Source of the DNA: Mercurialis annua | Lineage: Eukaryota; Streptophyta; Magnoliopsida; Malpighiales; Euphorbiaceae | NCBI RefSeq assembly: GCF_937616625.2 | Contig: NC_065570.1 | Coordinates: forward strand, 67,111,665 to 67,175,664 | DNA length: 64,000 nucleotides | Reading direction: 5' to 3' | Part shown: positions 21,501 to 33,991 of the stretch, piece by piece | How the letters are laid out: every line of letters starts with the position of its first letter | How positions within the stretch are numbered: position 1 is the first letter of the stretch | Program-made: the position numbers and the translations under genes | The notes under the pieces: generated by a model | What the model was told of the DNA's origin: nothing | What the model saw: the letters and a program-made list of their open reading frames with translations, nothing else | Database searches by the model: none

Positions 21501-22111
21501 TTGTATGACTCCTTTCCAAATGGCATCGACTCCCCATAAAATCTATGCTGATACAAATAAGGAACAAACCCATAATTAATCAACAAAGAACAAACCCTTC
21601 CAATTATTTTTCAAATTTTTCACATTAATCCAACATATGGGCCTTTCTAGTAGTTCAAGGAAACACTAAAATAACATGTTCTTTTTTGTCCAGTTAAGTA
21701 AAAAGTTCAATTATTTATAGGAAATAAAACAAGTACTTCAATGAAGACAAGGAGAGCCCGGAATTTAGGAGCAATATCCAGCAAGAAACCAGTGTTAGCA
21801 GCAAACCAGTCAATATCCCCTTCATTCCCAGTGTACACAAAGATAGGAGCTTCTCTATGCCAATACTGGCTATTCATAAGATACTTTTGGTAGAAAATTT
21901 TATAGCTTTTTGGCTGGAACGTGAAATGGTCTAAAACTTGAGGGAAATAATGAGCCTTGAAAGGGATCTTAGGCTTAGAAATTCTAGAAAGTTTGGTTAA
22001 AGATTGGTAATTTTCAGCTCTGGGAAAAAATGTCGAAATTGGTTTTGCATTTGGTGTTGAACCAAGAAGAAGAAAGATCAGTAGGAGCCAAAGGGATGCA
22101 ATTGGGGCCAT
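18587..22111 (-). CDS. Lysosomal Pro-X carboxypeptidase-like serine peptidase (family S28)
   Basis: Ten exons on the minus strand: 22111-21737, 21547-21367, 20966-20833, 20725-20613, 20189-20066, 19993-19838, 19473-19321, 19178-19099, 18933-18884, 18723-18587. They total 1503 bp, giving 500 aa and a TAA stop, with phases agreeing at all nine junctions. A hydrophobic signal peptide ([13 protein letters not shown]) opens the protein, so it is probably vacuolar or secreted. The S28 catalytic triad is visible: Ser182 in GGSYGG, Asp433 in [11 protein letters not shown], and His458/459 in GAHHVDF. FIEHRFYGES and [19 protein letters not shown] are typical of the family. These enzymes cleave C-terminal residues after proline. 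Full length for the family; the exon 3 donor (AAG|GTCTTC) is weak. Family assignment is firm; the exact orthologue is not. Confidence 0.95.
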
Positions 22112-24313
22112 AGTTGTTGGTCTCTGAAGGAGAGAAGTTTTGATAAATTGAAGATATTTGGTTTCATTTATGTTGTAGTTTGTTCAGTTTTGTTAGAGTC
22201 CAGAGTCCATTATGAGGAAAGTGAATGCTTTTTGGCATTTGTATGATTATATTTGAATAGTAGATGTCAACCAGCTGCCGTGATGCAGATGCTATACCAG
22301 TAGGTGGATGGGACTAATTGTGGAAATTGGAATCTTTCTCTAAATATCACTACCTATAAGCCTAAATCAATTTCACCTTATTTACATTATTTTTTTTTAT
22401 TGATAATGTAATTAGAGCTTAATTTTTAAAGATTAATTTCTCTTAAAATGAAAAAAAAATGATTTTTTTTTTAAGTCAAGGTATTTGAATAACTTGTTGG
22501 ATTATGTATTGTTATATGATTTTTGAATTGTATCTTTTATGTGAGCTCAATTTCCTCACGGAACATATATGTGAAGATTTCAAAGCATTATTAAACAAAT
22601 TTATAATAGATGAAGATAAATAATGGCCCAGGTAGATTTACTAGTTCCAACATAACAAAAAATGTAATCGCCTGTTGTTTATTTGTGAAGTGAAGACAAA
22701 AATGACAATTAAACGTCCCAATAAAAGAATAAAAGATTAAAAATTTGATAATTAAGAGTAATTTAAAAAGTTAAACGGAATTAAACAACATGATCCAACA
22801 TCGCTACAACATGAAATTAAATAGATTTAGGTTGAGGTTATACGAATTCAAGTGATGAACAAAGCAATTCGTTTAAAATACAAAAAGCATGTTAAGTAAT
22901 TTAACTCGCACAAATATGTTGAAACCTGTTTAATTAATTGTGTTAATATTTCAGTTTATTGATATGATCTGAATATGTCTATATAATAAATATTAAAAAT
23001 TTATTTTAGTATTTTAGACATCAAATTTAATTAATATTCATATATGTTTTACTTTAAATGAGTTAAATATAATTTGTGTAAATGATGGTCTATATGATAT
23101 ATTTATTAATAAACGGTTTAAGTAGGACCCTCACTTCTTAGGAGACTATGCACCGGACCAGGCCATTATGCATTATTAAAGGTTGTTTTGATAGTGGGGA
23201 TCAGATCAGTCGGTCGGAATGAATCAGAGTGGTTCAACTTTTTTTTTTTACACAAGACTCATGAGATTTTCTAACTATAAGACACATTTTTTAACTTTTC
23301 AAATTCAGACTAATTTTCACATAAACCGTGTAGGTCATTTACGGGAGATAAACTCTAAAAATTTAATTTATAATTTAGTTATAAATTTAATTCAATTTAT
23401 AATTAACCATAATTTTTATAATTTTTATAATTTTTATTTTAAATCAAATTCTAATTGTCATCGATGAATTTCTGACAACGCATGTCAAATAATGAATCGG
23501 ATTAGTTTCTTTTAATTTTATAGAATTTACTGTGTTATAATAATGATTTGATTTCTTTTTAGTATAATATTTTAAAATTAATCGAATCAATTGAATTAAC
23601 CAAAATATACATACACAATTTTAATTTTTAATTTTTCAAAAAATTGAAAATATTTTTATAAGTTTTCATACGACTTAGACATTAATTATCTCTAAATTTC
23701 TATACTACTAAAATTCATACCAAAATTATTCTTTTTATTTTTAGTTATTAATAGTAATAAAATTTAGTCATCCAGTTAACTAAAATAATTGGCCGAACCA
23801 TATAGCTATTGCGGTCCAACTACAATTCGGTTATATAAATTTTCAATTACGGGTATAAAAGATTTGTGATGTTCCATTACAGTTAATTTAGTTCGACAAC
23901 TGAACCGACCGATTGATCTAAATTAAAATTCTTACTTCAATTTAATTTTTAGTTAATATAATTTGATTATTATTAAAACAATCGAAACGTTTGATCTATT
24001 CGGTTCAATTTGATTTCTAATCTAAAATCTAAACTAGTCGAACTGGCCGAGTTAACCGAACTATACTTATATTAAATTATTGTAATTTAAAAAAAATAGA
24101 ATGTTTTTTGCAAATTTATTTAGAATTATTTTCCTTCGTGGCCAAGTTCCCTTGGCTTCCTTGCCAAGTTTGCATTTGATTCCAAATGAGTCGCAAAATA
24201 CACAAAACTTTCACACAAACACACTAAAAAGGAACACGCTAGAAACACTCATCTATCCCCATAACATGAAAGGCCCTCATCCCTCCACGTTTTTACCCAA
24301 AACCCTCTCTCTC
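22112..24313. other. Intergenic AT-rich DNA between divergent genes
   Basis: Contains the upstream regions of the S28 peptidase (leftward) and the lipocalin (rightward). Open frames here (such as 82 codons at 23219 and 87 codons at 24101) are T- or N-rich with no family resemblance, and the second overlaps the lipocalin TATA region. Degenerate GGTTCGG-type words at 23870-24065 suggest old transposon debris. Confidence 0.6.
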
Positions 24314-24322
24314 TATATAAAA
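24314..24322 (+). promoter_or_regulatory. TATA box of the lipocalin gene
   Basis: TATATAAAA directly follows a CTCTCTCTC tract, 88-96 bp upstream of the lipocalin ATG. That spacing suits a short 5' UTR of about 60 nt. Confidence 0.65.
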
Positions 24323-24409
24323 CCCAAAATCAAACCCAAGATCACTCACCAAATCTGCAATTAAACCCGCAATTCAATTTTGTTTCAAAATCAAAACCCT
24401 AATCTGACA

Positions 24410-25603
24410 ATGGCAGCAAAGAAGGAGATGGAAGTGATGAAAGGAGTGGACCTGAAGAGATACATGGGAAGATGGTATGAAATAGCTTCATTTCCGTCGA
24501 GATTTCAGCCCAGAAATGGAGTGAATACGAGAGCAACTTATAATTTGAATGAAGATGGTACTGTGCACGTCTTGAATGAGACGTGGTCCGATGGAAAACG
24601 AGGGTTTATTGAAGGTTCTGCTTATAAAGCTGATCCTAACAGCGATGAAGCTAAACTTAAGGTTAAATTTTATGTTCCGCCATTCTTGCCTATCTTCCCT
24701 GTTGTTGGAGACTACTGGATTTTGTATCTCGATGATGATTATTCCTATGCTTTGATTGGTCAGCCTAGCAGAAGTTATCTTTGGGTACTCTTCTCTATCT
24801 TTTCATTTTTTGTGTGGTAATTGATTCAAATAATTGTCTTTTTGTTTGTTGGCCATTTGATTAAGTTTTTTTTAGTTAAACTTTCATTATATTTTAAAGT
24901 ATGTTTATCGGGGCAGAATGCATATGTGGCAGCCGGATTTCGTCACGTAGCTATCCAATTTGCTAGTTTTTTTTATTGAAAGCTTGTTAGTATGCATAAT
25001 TGAATTTTGCTAGTTTTTATTGAAATTTGTCACATTTCCATAATTATAGAGTTTTTAGATCAAATCATACATACTCATTAGGTTAAATAAAATAAATTTG
25101 TTATCACACATGCATTTTTAGAGAATTTTTAAAATCAAATTATGCATACTCGACAAGTATTTTAGGTAAAATAAAATAAATTCGGTTCTCATGTATGCAT
25201 TTTTTAGTTGGAAAACTTCTCATAGTTTAAAAACCAAATTGAAAAAACCAAAGTTTGAAATCAAATTGAAATGAATTGATATTTGGTCACTAAATTGCAA
25301 AAAAGAAAAAGATAATTTGAACATCTCATGATCAAGTATCCATTTCTTTTGTGTTTTGCATAAATGTTGGGAATTGTGGAATTGGGTATTAGTAATAATA
25401 ATTATGGGGTTATGCAGATACTTTGCAGGAATACTCATTTAGATGATGATATCTATAATAAGTTGGTGGAGAAAGCTAAGGAAGAAGGGTATGATGTGAG
25501 CAAACTTCACAAGACACCACAGAGTGATCCACCACCCCAAGGAGAAGAGGGTCCTAAGGACACCAAGGGAATCTGGTGGATCAAATCCATTTTCGGAAAA
25601 TAG
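24410..25603 (+). CDS. TIL: Temperature-induced lipocalin
   Basis: Two exons, 24410-24784 and 25418-25603 (561 bp), encode 186 aa. The ATG at 24410 was chosen over an in-frame upstream codon at 24380 because MAAKKEMEVMKGVDLKRYMG is the normal plant TIL start. The lipocalin signature GRWYEIASFPSRFQ begins at residue 20. A second conserved block is WILYLDDDYSYALIG, and ILCRNT supplies the third conserved-region arginine at the start of exon 2. The proline-rich loop VPPFLPIFPVVGDYW is the plant-TIL feature thought to hold the protein at membranes. There is no signal peptide, as expected. TILs protect membranes against heat, cold and oxidative stress. Intron 633 bp with GT-AG ends. Confidence 0.97.
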
Positions 25604-26485
25604 ACGTAATTTAATTTGGTCGAGATCTGGAAAATGGTGTAAAATTTGCATTTGGGATGCTGTCAGTTTAAAACCTTTTTTTTTATGAATTTGATGTGTG
25701 GAAATGGTGTTGAAGGTGATGAAGTTAGTGGTGTTAGTTATATGTATATATGAAAAATCTAATGAATAGTCTATAGACCCGTTTTGGGTCTTTGCTTTAT
25801 CTTAATCTTTGCTACTTTGAATGTTCATTCCGATTTGATATCTATTGTAGAGTAAGACTTGCTGGCAATTAGTGTTGTATAAAACTGGAGTAAAATCAAA
25901 CTGAATTTTGAAAATTTTAAAACAATTTGGAACTTTAGTTGATTGTTTTAAAACATCAGTTCAATTAGTTCATTTCTAACTACACGCACGCCCTTCTGCT
26001 GGCAATTCTTCATGAACATATATGATCCAGTTGCCGTTTTAATATGCAACCTAAGAAAAAAAATTAGGACACAACTGTTGAATTTTAAGGAAGCAAAGAT
26101 TTGTAGGTATCTATTAGCTTTATGTGTCATAATCACACAACTGTATTTCTTCCCCTGAACAAACAAACATTAACAGGAATAAATACAACAAACAAACAGA
26201 CATATATTACTCCAAGAACAAAACATGAGTGAAGAGAAAATTACACACCCATGAAAAGTGATGACCGTAGAACTATAAAAGAGTAATTCTAATGTTAATG
26301 TTATGGTTTCCTTTCTTTTTCATCCAAAGAGAAAAACAATATCCAAAAGCTTAGATTCCATAGTTCTGCCACACAAACAATTAATATGTGATATAAACAT
26401 AATACAATCACTTTGTCGTTTCGCTTGCCACCTTCAACGCAATAACAAGCGCCGATGGCTGCAATTTGGTGCTTGCTTTGACAGG
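25604..26485. other. Intergenic, between convergent TIL and YKT6 3' ends
   Basis: The region holds the 3' UTRs of two convergent genes. No coding exon is seen. Open frames at 25948 and 26301 on the minus strand are partly the YKT6 last exon read out of context or low-complexity. Confidence 0.7.
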
Positions 26486-29400
26486 TTACAGTATGGTACA
26501 ACATTGATTCGTCTTTTTTGCCTGCTTGTAGAACATCTGTTTCAGCAATCATCAGAAATAGGGGTCAGCATCTTCGAATGTTTCTTCTTTTTTATGTACA
26601 GAATGAGTATCCCTTATTTTGGGAGTACAACTTACTAATTTTCTTTTAAAGAAAACAAGACAACCATGATAAAAAAAATGGAGAAAAAAGTTCATTTGTG
26701 TAAAATCAGGACTTTGAGGACACAATGCATTAAACTTTCAAATACAGTTAGACAAGCTAAAGAAAATACAAAAAAGAATAGAGTTCATGGCATCATGCTC
26801 ACAATAAAAGAAAAAAGAACAGGCACCAAGCAAATTCAGAACACCAGAACAATGAATATGAATCAAAATATTTTATATACAATGACTAGCAAAGAATGAT
26901 TGCATAAGCATATAACTGAGCAGGTGATTTCACTTCTACATGATGTCTGATTTAGCATTAACTTGCATGACTGTATCGTCGTCGACTTTAAGCCAAGATT
27001 ATGTCTAGAAAAAGTGAACACGAAAAGAAACAAATTGACTCTTCCAAAAAAAGCCCTTAACAGGAGTTAAACACATTTGCTAGAGATAGAAAGAACTATA
27101 CAAACAAAATAATATGTGTTCCAATGTACCTGTGATGCAGCACTCAAATCTGAGCTCTTTTCAACTAGACTATCGAGTTTCTCACCCCGTGCAAGCACAC
27201 TGTCAATAGTTTTATGCTGTAGCAAAAGCACATTATAAGAAATATGTCAGCTTGAGATTCAAAGGAAACCAAATTTACATACAAATTTTTATATATAAAC
27301 ATCATCTAAATAGGAATGACCAAAAGAAAACAAATAAATTCCCTACTTGATCCTAGTTTGTTCATTAGTTTTTATGAAGATGCTAATGTAAGAATAAAAT
27401 CAGACTAGTACCAAATGCTAGCGATTTCTTTATTCAATTCAAACCATTAGCAGTTTTTTCATTACTCGACTCACCTGATACATTTGTTTAGAATCTGTAC
27501 GACAACATTACATGGGGGCACTGCTTTCCATGTAGAATTGCACATTATACTCAAAACAAGCGTACATCAAATACTGTATGAAAGGATAAAAGGAAGAAAA
27601 CATACATTTGCAAGTCCAAAATTTTCACAAAAATCTGCTTTATTTGCTCATTTCCCTTCAATTTTTCAATTATTGCACCCAAAATAATTCATATGATCAT
27701 TTCATATTATTGCCACGGCTTTGGTTCATTTTTTCTCCTCAAAAACCAGTAGTACTACAAGTTTCACATGGTAACAACTCAAACATGATAGGTGCATTAC
27801 GATCTCCAGTCACCAGCCAAAACAAGCTAGATTCCCATAAAAGATAGCTAAAGATATACAGCGACAAGGTATCAATCTGTTGCAACCAGATAGATAACTC
27901 ATTATAATAATAAATGACTGTGACCAACCAGGCAACCAACAATGGAAACAAAAACTATCATTGACCAAAAGTTGGTACTATGACTTGCGACATCAACCAT
28001 CCTCATAATAAAAAACATCAACTTATTTCTATGTTTCCTAAACAGAACAATAAAATTGGCAAAGTTAGTGCCAAGTCGCCAACATCTTCCACCATTAATC
28101 CCAAGTCAAAAAGATAAAAAGTCCAATAACCAACTACTCAACCCACAAAATCAACAATGTTCCTTTGATAAATCTCAGAAGTTTGAACAGCTAAATCCTA
28201 AACCCAGATTCAAGGAATCAATTAACAAATACAATGCTTCAACCCATATATAGAAAAATATAGTACTGTTAAAATTATTACCATAAGAATCTCAAAAAGT
28301 TCCATATTTTTTTAAGTGAAGTGCATATCTTTAACAGCATAAAATTGAACACTTATCCATTCACAATTTGATATCTTAAGTTTTCTAGAAACAAGGTAGC
28401 TATATCTCAAAATCAGTCACCCTTCCATAGGTAAATTCTGCTTTACTGGCAACAGAGCTAGGGCAAAGAAGGGAAGAGAGAACAAGGAACTGTAACTGTA
28501 TCTTTCTGGAAGTGGAAACAAGCAGCCATAGCATTCATCACAGGATCCAATAAAACATAAAATGCAACGATGCAAATGAACAAATGCATGTAAACTTCTG
28601 TAGCTATGAACTTACCAGGATAATTTTTGTCTCATCTAACTCCCTCTGAATTTTCAACAGCTTGTCTGCTTCTGCAGGATCCTGAAAATTTAAGAGCCAA
28701 GGGATCAGGAAAAATAATAAAATAAAAACACCTCCTCTATTTACATTTCAAAAATCATCTAATAAATCCAATTGGCCATATGACAAAGTTTATTGCCCTA
28801 TACCTACAGTCTACAGATGACAGCATAAGCAGAGGGTAAGCTTACTTGGAACTTAGTCAAAGCTTCATTTAGATATGGCCAAGGTTGAGTGCCATCTTCC
28901 TGCACAGTCCTCCACGATTCACCAAAATTCTTCTGATACTCATCTAGAACCTGCAAATAATACAAATTTTGGAACTCAGCATAAAATAAGACAACTACAA
29001 CAGCTTTAAATCTTTTCAAATACTAACAAAACCATCATAAGAAAACTTTCAGAAATTGAATAAATAAATAGATTGATGTTCAATATCTTCTACTGGAACA
29101 ATTCGCAATTGAACTATCTTAAAAAGTTAGTTTATTTCAATCGCAAAAGCTAATTACATGATTGAAATCTTCAAGCATCAAAACACAATAGAGTAAAATT
29201 GAATGAAACGCGACAAAATATTAATACCTTGGTAAGAAGGGAAAAAGAACTCCTGACAGGATAATGATCATCCATAAATCCCAATGCACACAGTCCATTT
29301 CTGTTATAAGAATGCACCTTGTACTCTTTTTTTTACCAAAATTCAAATTTTTAAAAAAAATACACAAATTTCAAATATTAGATCTTTACTATTCCCTAAT

Positions 29401-29642
29401 AATACTTACAACAATTCAAAAACAAAATTAGGGATAATGGATAGATCACCTTCGTGTTTAACGGATTGTCGTTGATCAGGAGGAGTACGTTTAGCGACGG
29501 TACGACCGACAAAAACAATGAATTCTTTAACGCTTGATCTCTGAAAGTAACCGAAATGGCTAACGTCCGATGCGTTTGCTAATATAATCGGATCCGATCC
29601 TTCCGGTACACACTTCAATACCAAAAGCGCCGTGATCTTCAT
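26486..29642 (-). CDS. YKT6: R-SNARE YKT6
   Basis: Six exons on the minus strand: 29642-29450, 29325-29228, 28950-28846, 28681-28616, 27216-27130, 26536-26486, total 600 bp, 199 aa. The N-terminal longin domain begins [11 protein letters not shown]; the ATG at 29642 was chosen because the codon nine bases upstream is TTG. The R-SNARE motif spans exons 4-5 with the zero-layer arginine at about residue 164 ([19 protein letters not shown]). The C-terminus CCTIL offers Cys195 for palmitoylation and Cys196 in a CaaX box for prenylation, so there is no transmembrane segment. YKT6 acts in ER-Golgi, Golgi-vacuole and autophagosome fusion. The exon 2 acceptor is unusual: an A-run then AG|AG, with the nearest T-run about 25 bp upstream. 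Length equals that of known plant YKT6. Confidence 0.97.
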
Positions 29643-32600
29643 CTCTCTCAAAATTTCTCCGGCGAATTCGAAGCTTTGTGTTGTTCGTTATCGTGTAACA
29701 GTCTCTGTTCTCGTCTTCATAAATTTTATTCCATTTTTTATTTTTTTGATGCAAGCTTGAAATATGATTATCTGCGCTCGGAGCTATTTTTAGTTATTTG
29801 TAAAGGGTTAGGTGGCAATGTTTTATGGGATTGATCATGTGTAAGAATGAATCTGAACCGTTCGTATTGGAGAATCTAACCCTGGGATTATATGTAGTGG
29901 GCAACCCGAGAATTTGTTCTTTGGTAACATTATTGAAGTGTCTTCCATTTAGAATTTTCCAACTTTTTTCTCTCTCTGATTTTTTTTTTTTTTTTTGACA
30001 ATCAAGATTCTTCATTAAGAGATAATCGAAACAGATACAACTGTAAGATATTCGGAAAAATTTGATTATTATCCCTTAAATTGTTTCATAATTTATATAT
30101 TTTTTGAAAGTATATCTACTCCTAATTTTTCAATTATGTAATATTTTTTAGGATATATAACAAAACTATCCAAAATATAAATGAAATTTATAATAAATAG
30201 GATCATCTATTACACTAACACCTAAATTTTAAAAAAATTACATTTTATAACTTGTCAATGAAAGTTTGACACATCAGCACGCATCAGAAAATACGTTAGT
30301 GCGTCAAACGTGTCAGTTAACCGCGACAACGCGACAATGCATCAATATTGATGCCTCAAATGCATTAAAGATACATCTCAAATACATATCTGATACGTTT
30401 ATGATAAATCTTAAACATAATTATCAGAAGCATTAAGTAAAAGTTATGTGTATCTTTTAACATATTTTAATTATTATTTTTTGCATATATATATATTAAA
30501 AAATATGATGTGTATCTGAAATATATGTATAGCATATTAATCGCATTTTTAATAATTTTTGTATATTCAACAAGTTAATTGCATTTTTTAAAGTTAAGTT
30601 TAATTAAAAAAATATCTACTAAATTATAATCAATTAATCTTAACAAATATCACATTCAAAACAATTTAATTCAAACTCTACTTTATAATTCTTGTACATT
30701 CAACATGTTCATCAATTTTTTAAATTAACAATTTTGTTTAATCAAAAAAATAAAATCTATAATAAAATATAATTACCTAATTCATAACAACTATCACATA
30801 CAACAAAAATATTAAAATTCAATTATATTACAAACTATAAACAAAAAATAAAATAAATACTCACTATAATTAGTTCAAACTTTATTATTCGTCCAAGATA
30901 AAACTTGAACCGATATTAAAATTGTTAAAAGAAAATGAACAATTTTAGTGTAGTTTCGATATGTCTATCGCACAAATGGGCAAGGGCTATGGAGATAAGG
31001 GATAATTGAATATAAGGTTTTTTTAATCCTTTTTCATGTTGTAAGTGGAGAGTGAAACATATTTGATGGATGCGACTGGAAAAGAGCCTTTTGATGTTAA
31101 AATGCATAGTTATAGATTTATTTGATCCCAAAAAATTGAAAATAATTTATTTGATATTTCGTGCTAAATCAAAGGGGTGAATTGATTCTTTATTCTGTGT
31201 TTAGATGATTATATTGATAAGACTGTTAGTTTTTATAAGTTTTCTAATCCGATGTTTTCTTATTTTTATTTGGATTTTCTTATTTATGGGCTAATTTTAT
31301 ATTCTCCTAATTGAGAATTGTAACTTTTATTGTGCGTAAATTCTTGAGTTGTGGAGTTTTCTAAAAAAAAATTGTGGTTCTTTTAAAATGTATTTTCATT
31401 AATAAGAAAAAAAAACCCTGACTGCTACTTTGTTCGATGGGAATTGTCCAATGTCCATGCTCAAGCGGCAATATCAAATTAAAACGGCAGTCGTTAAATA
31501 TAAACTATTGTCGTTTTATATAATGAGGCGTTTGCCATATATTAATATCTAATGATAAAAAAACAATAAAAACAAATTTTCTCGCCAGTAGGTTGTTCTA
31601 AAAATTACGTAGCACATCAATTGATAAACACTTTTATATATAAATCAAGATATCTGAATTTTTCAAATTAATATGTCATTTATAATTTTAAATATTGAAT
31701 AAATATTAAATACAGTTGAAAAAAGAGAATTTAAATTATGTTACTAGTAAAAATTGAATATTAGTTGATGAGGTAATAAAAAATAGTTATGATATGGCAT
31801 TTAATTTACTTTGGCGGGTTATTTTAGCATCATAAAGTATAAAATGAAACTCACACTACTTGCAAAGCAAAGCTTTCATTGCCAAAAAGTGGATTGTAAT
31901 TAAATAGTTAATAGGATGAAAAATTATTTTTTAATAGCATCCCGATCTTGTAAAATGGTTAATTTTATCCTATTTTGTATTTTTAACTTTCAACAGCACT
32001 CTAAATTGAAAAAAAATAGACAATTTTATTACTAAAAGTATGAAAAAGTTCAAAGCAACTAAATTTAAGAGTCATATCTACTTGGACAAATTCAGACAAG
32101 CCCTTTAACTTAAAAATATTAAAATAAGTCCTAAATAAAATTAATTAAATAGATATATATTATTGATTTTTAGATTTCAACGCCTCCACTCTAAATTCAC
32201 TACCGCTTCTGTCGGACCCGCCATCGCATGACCTTTCGTCGCTCGTCTTCCATGGAAGACGAGCGGCTCGTCCTCCCATGAAGGATAATGGCGGATCCGA
32301 GGGCGGACGGGCGGGTGGTTGTGCGTCTGAGGGAGACGGCAACAGTCCAAGGGAGGTGGCGACAGGGTCGGATACATTTAAAAATAATTTAAATTATTAT
32401 TTTTTTAATTTGTGAAGAAGAGGGTTTATTTGTTATATTTATAACATTAAATGTTATTTAGAATATATGGTAAATATGAAGATTTTTTTTAAATTTTGTC
32501 CAAATAAAAAGAGTTCAATTTGATGTTTTAGAATTCTATTGACAGTCAAAAATATGAAAAAGGATAAAATTGACAAAATTATAACATCGAGGTGCTATTA

Positions 32601-33706
32601 AAAAAAATCAAAAAAATCGTAATTTTTCAGCCTTATTAAATTATCAAACAACATCTCTCTTACCCATCTTTTGCAAGGAGAAATTTGCAAGTTATTTCTA
32701 GAGCTTTAAATTGTACATTAAATTAGTATGGAGGATTATATATGAGAAACTTAAGTAACGTAATTAGTCTATTAGCAGTGTAACATTTTCCTACATAAAA
32801 ATGTATATGAATTAATTTTTCTTTATCTTGGATTGAATATTTTATGTTTCAAACAATAGTCAAAGAAAGTTGTAAAACTAGCACAAAATTATCTGAGTGT
32901 AAAATTATTACAATTCTTGTAAATTAAAAGTGTCCAACAAAAAGAATACAAAATTTCACGTAAATATAGTGACATGTTCAAATTAATGTGAAATATGTCA
33001 ATTTTTGTGTAAAATGACTGTATTTTATGTGAATTTAATTTTGTTACCAAAAATTCATCATTCCAATTGAAATATGATATTATCAATTACTACTTGTTCC
33101 ATAAAAAAATACCGATTTTTGTAAAAACAAATATCTTGAATGATAGTACTTTTTAATAATTTACACAATCGAGAAAAGTTGTAGAAACATTATAAAATGA
33201 TGTCGGTGTAATAATTTAATTAAAATAAGAGCACCTAATAAAACAATTTAATATTCACGTAAAAGTACACAACATAATCGAATTTACGTGAAATATTTCA
33301 CTTTTGACGTAAAATATATCTATTATTTATTTTTAAATGTATCTCCATTTGTATACTTTATTAGTTTCTCTCTTTTCAGATTTATGTCTTTGAGCACTGG
33401 ATTATGAAACCAATATATATCGAGCGAATTGCCAAAAAAAACAAATAGTATTATTGTAATGAAAACAAACTGTATAACATAATAACATTAATAACAAATT
33501 GCCAGTTTAATAAGCAGTAGGTTATATTATGTATACATTTTTTTAATGGTAAAGATCAAATTAAATATAATTAATGGTTATAAATGAAAGAAAGTAACTT
33601 AATTTGTTTGAAAACAAATATCCTTATAAAGTGGCTATTAATGTGATAAAATGTGTGGAAATTATTAAGACAAAAACTGCTTATGCAAATTACAATCAAT
33701 CCTTTA
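29643..33706. other. 4-kb AT-rich intergenic region
   Basis: No plausible exon on either strand. A block at about 30250-30430 has repeated words of the type ATACATCTCAAATACAT and GCATCAATATTGATGC, likely transposon debris. The GC-rich island at 32160-32380 is listed separately. From about 32880 to 33310 there are repeated GTGAAATAT and CGTAAAAT words in both orientations, possibly a decayed MITE. Confidence 0.6.
32160..32380. repeat. GC-rich island with 26-bp perfect palindrome
   Basis: About 220 bp of strongly GC-rich sequence abruptly bounded by AT-rich DNA. It contains a perfect palindrome at 32240-32265, centred on CCATGG with arm CGCTCGTCTTCCA. The short Pro/Arg-rich open frames on the minus strand reflect composition only. 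It is probably a fragment of a dispersed element of different base composition from the host locus. Confidence 0.6.
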
Positions 33707-33991
33707 AACTCTCTCTCTAACTTTCTCTCTCTAACCTTCTCTCTGTCTTTTTCCTTCTTTTTTTCATTTTTTTACATTAACATTTACATTTACATTACCC
33801 TTTGTGGGTTTCAATTCTTGCTTGAAACTCAACAGGGAATGTTTGTTTTTTCCAATATCTAATCCAAAACATTCTTAATATTTTTTGTAAGTTTTTTTCT
33901 TTCTTGTATTGAGGTGCAAGTTGTATATTTGTTGCTGATTCTAATTACAATTGTTTCTGAAAGATTGTGACAGGATTAGAAGCATAATAAA
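33707..33991 (+). promoter_or_regulatory. CT-rich leader and probable 5' UTR intron of the GDPD-like gene
   Basis: Pyrimidine runs (CTCTCTCTCTAACTTTCTCT and onward) at about 33707-33770 are typical of plant 5' UTRs. A GTAAGT donor at 33887 followed by T-rich sequence and a GACAG acceptor ending at 33973 would define an 87-bp intron, leaving 18 nt before the ATG. Splicing is inferred. Confidence 0.45.

Noticed and set aside
20662..21579. Plus-strand frames of 64-124 codons
   Set aside because: They are antisense shadows of S28 peptidase exons and introns, which are strongly supported on the minus strand.
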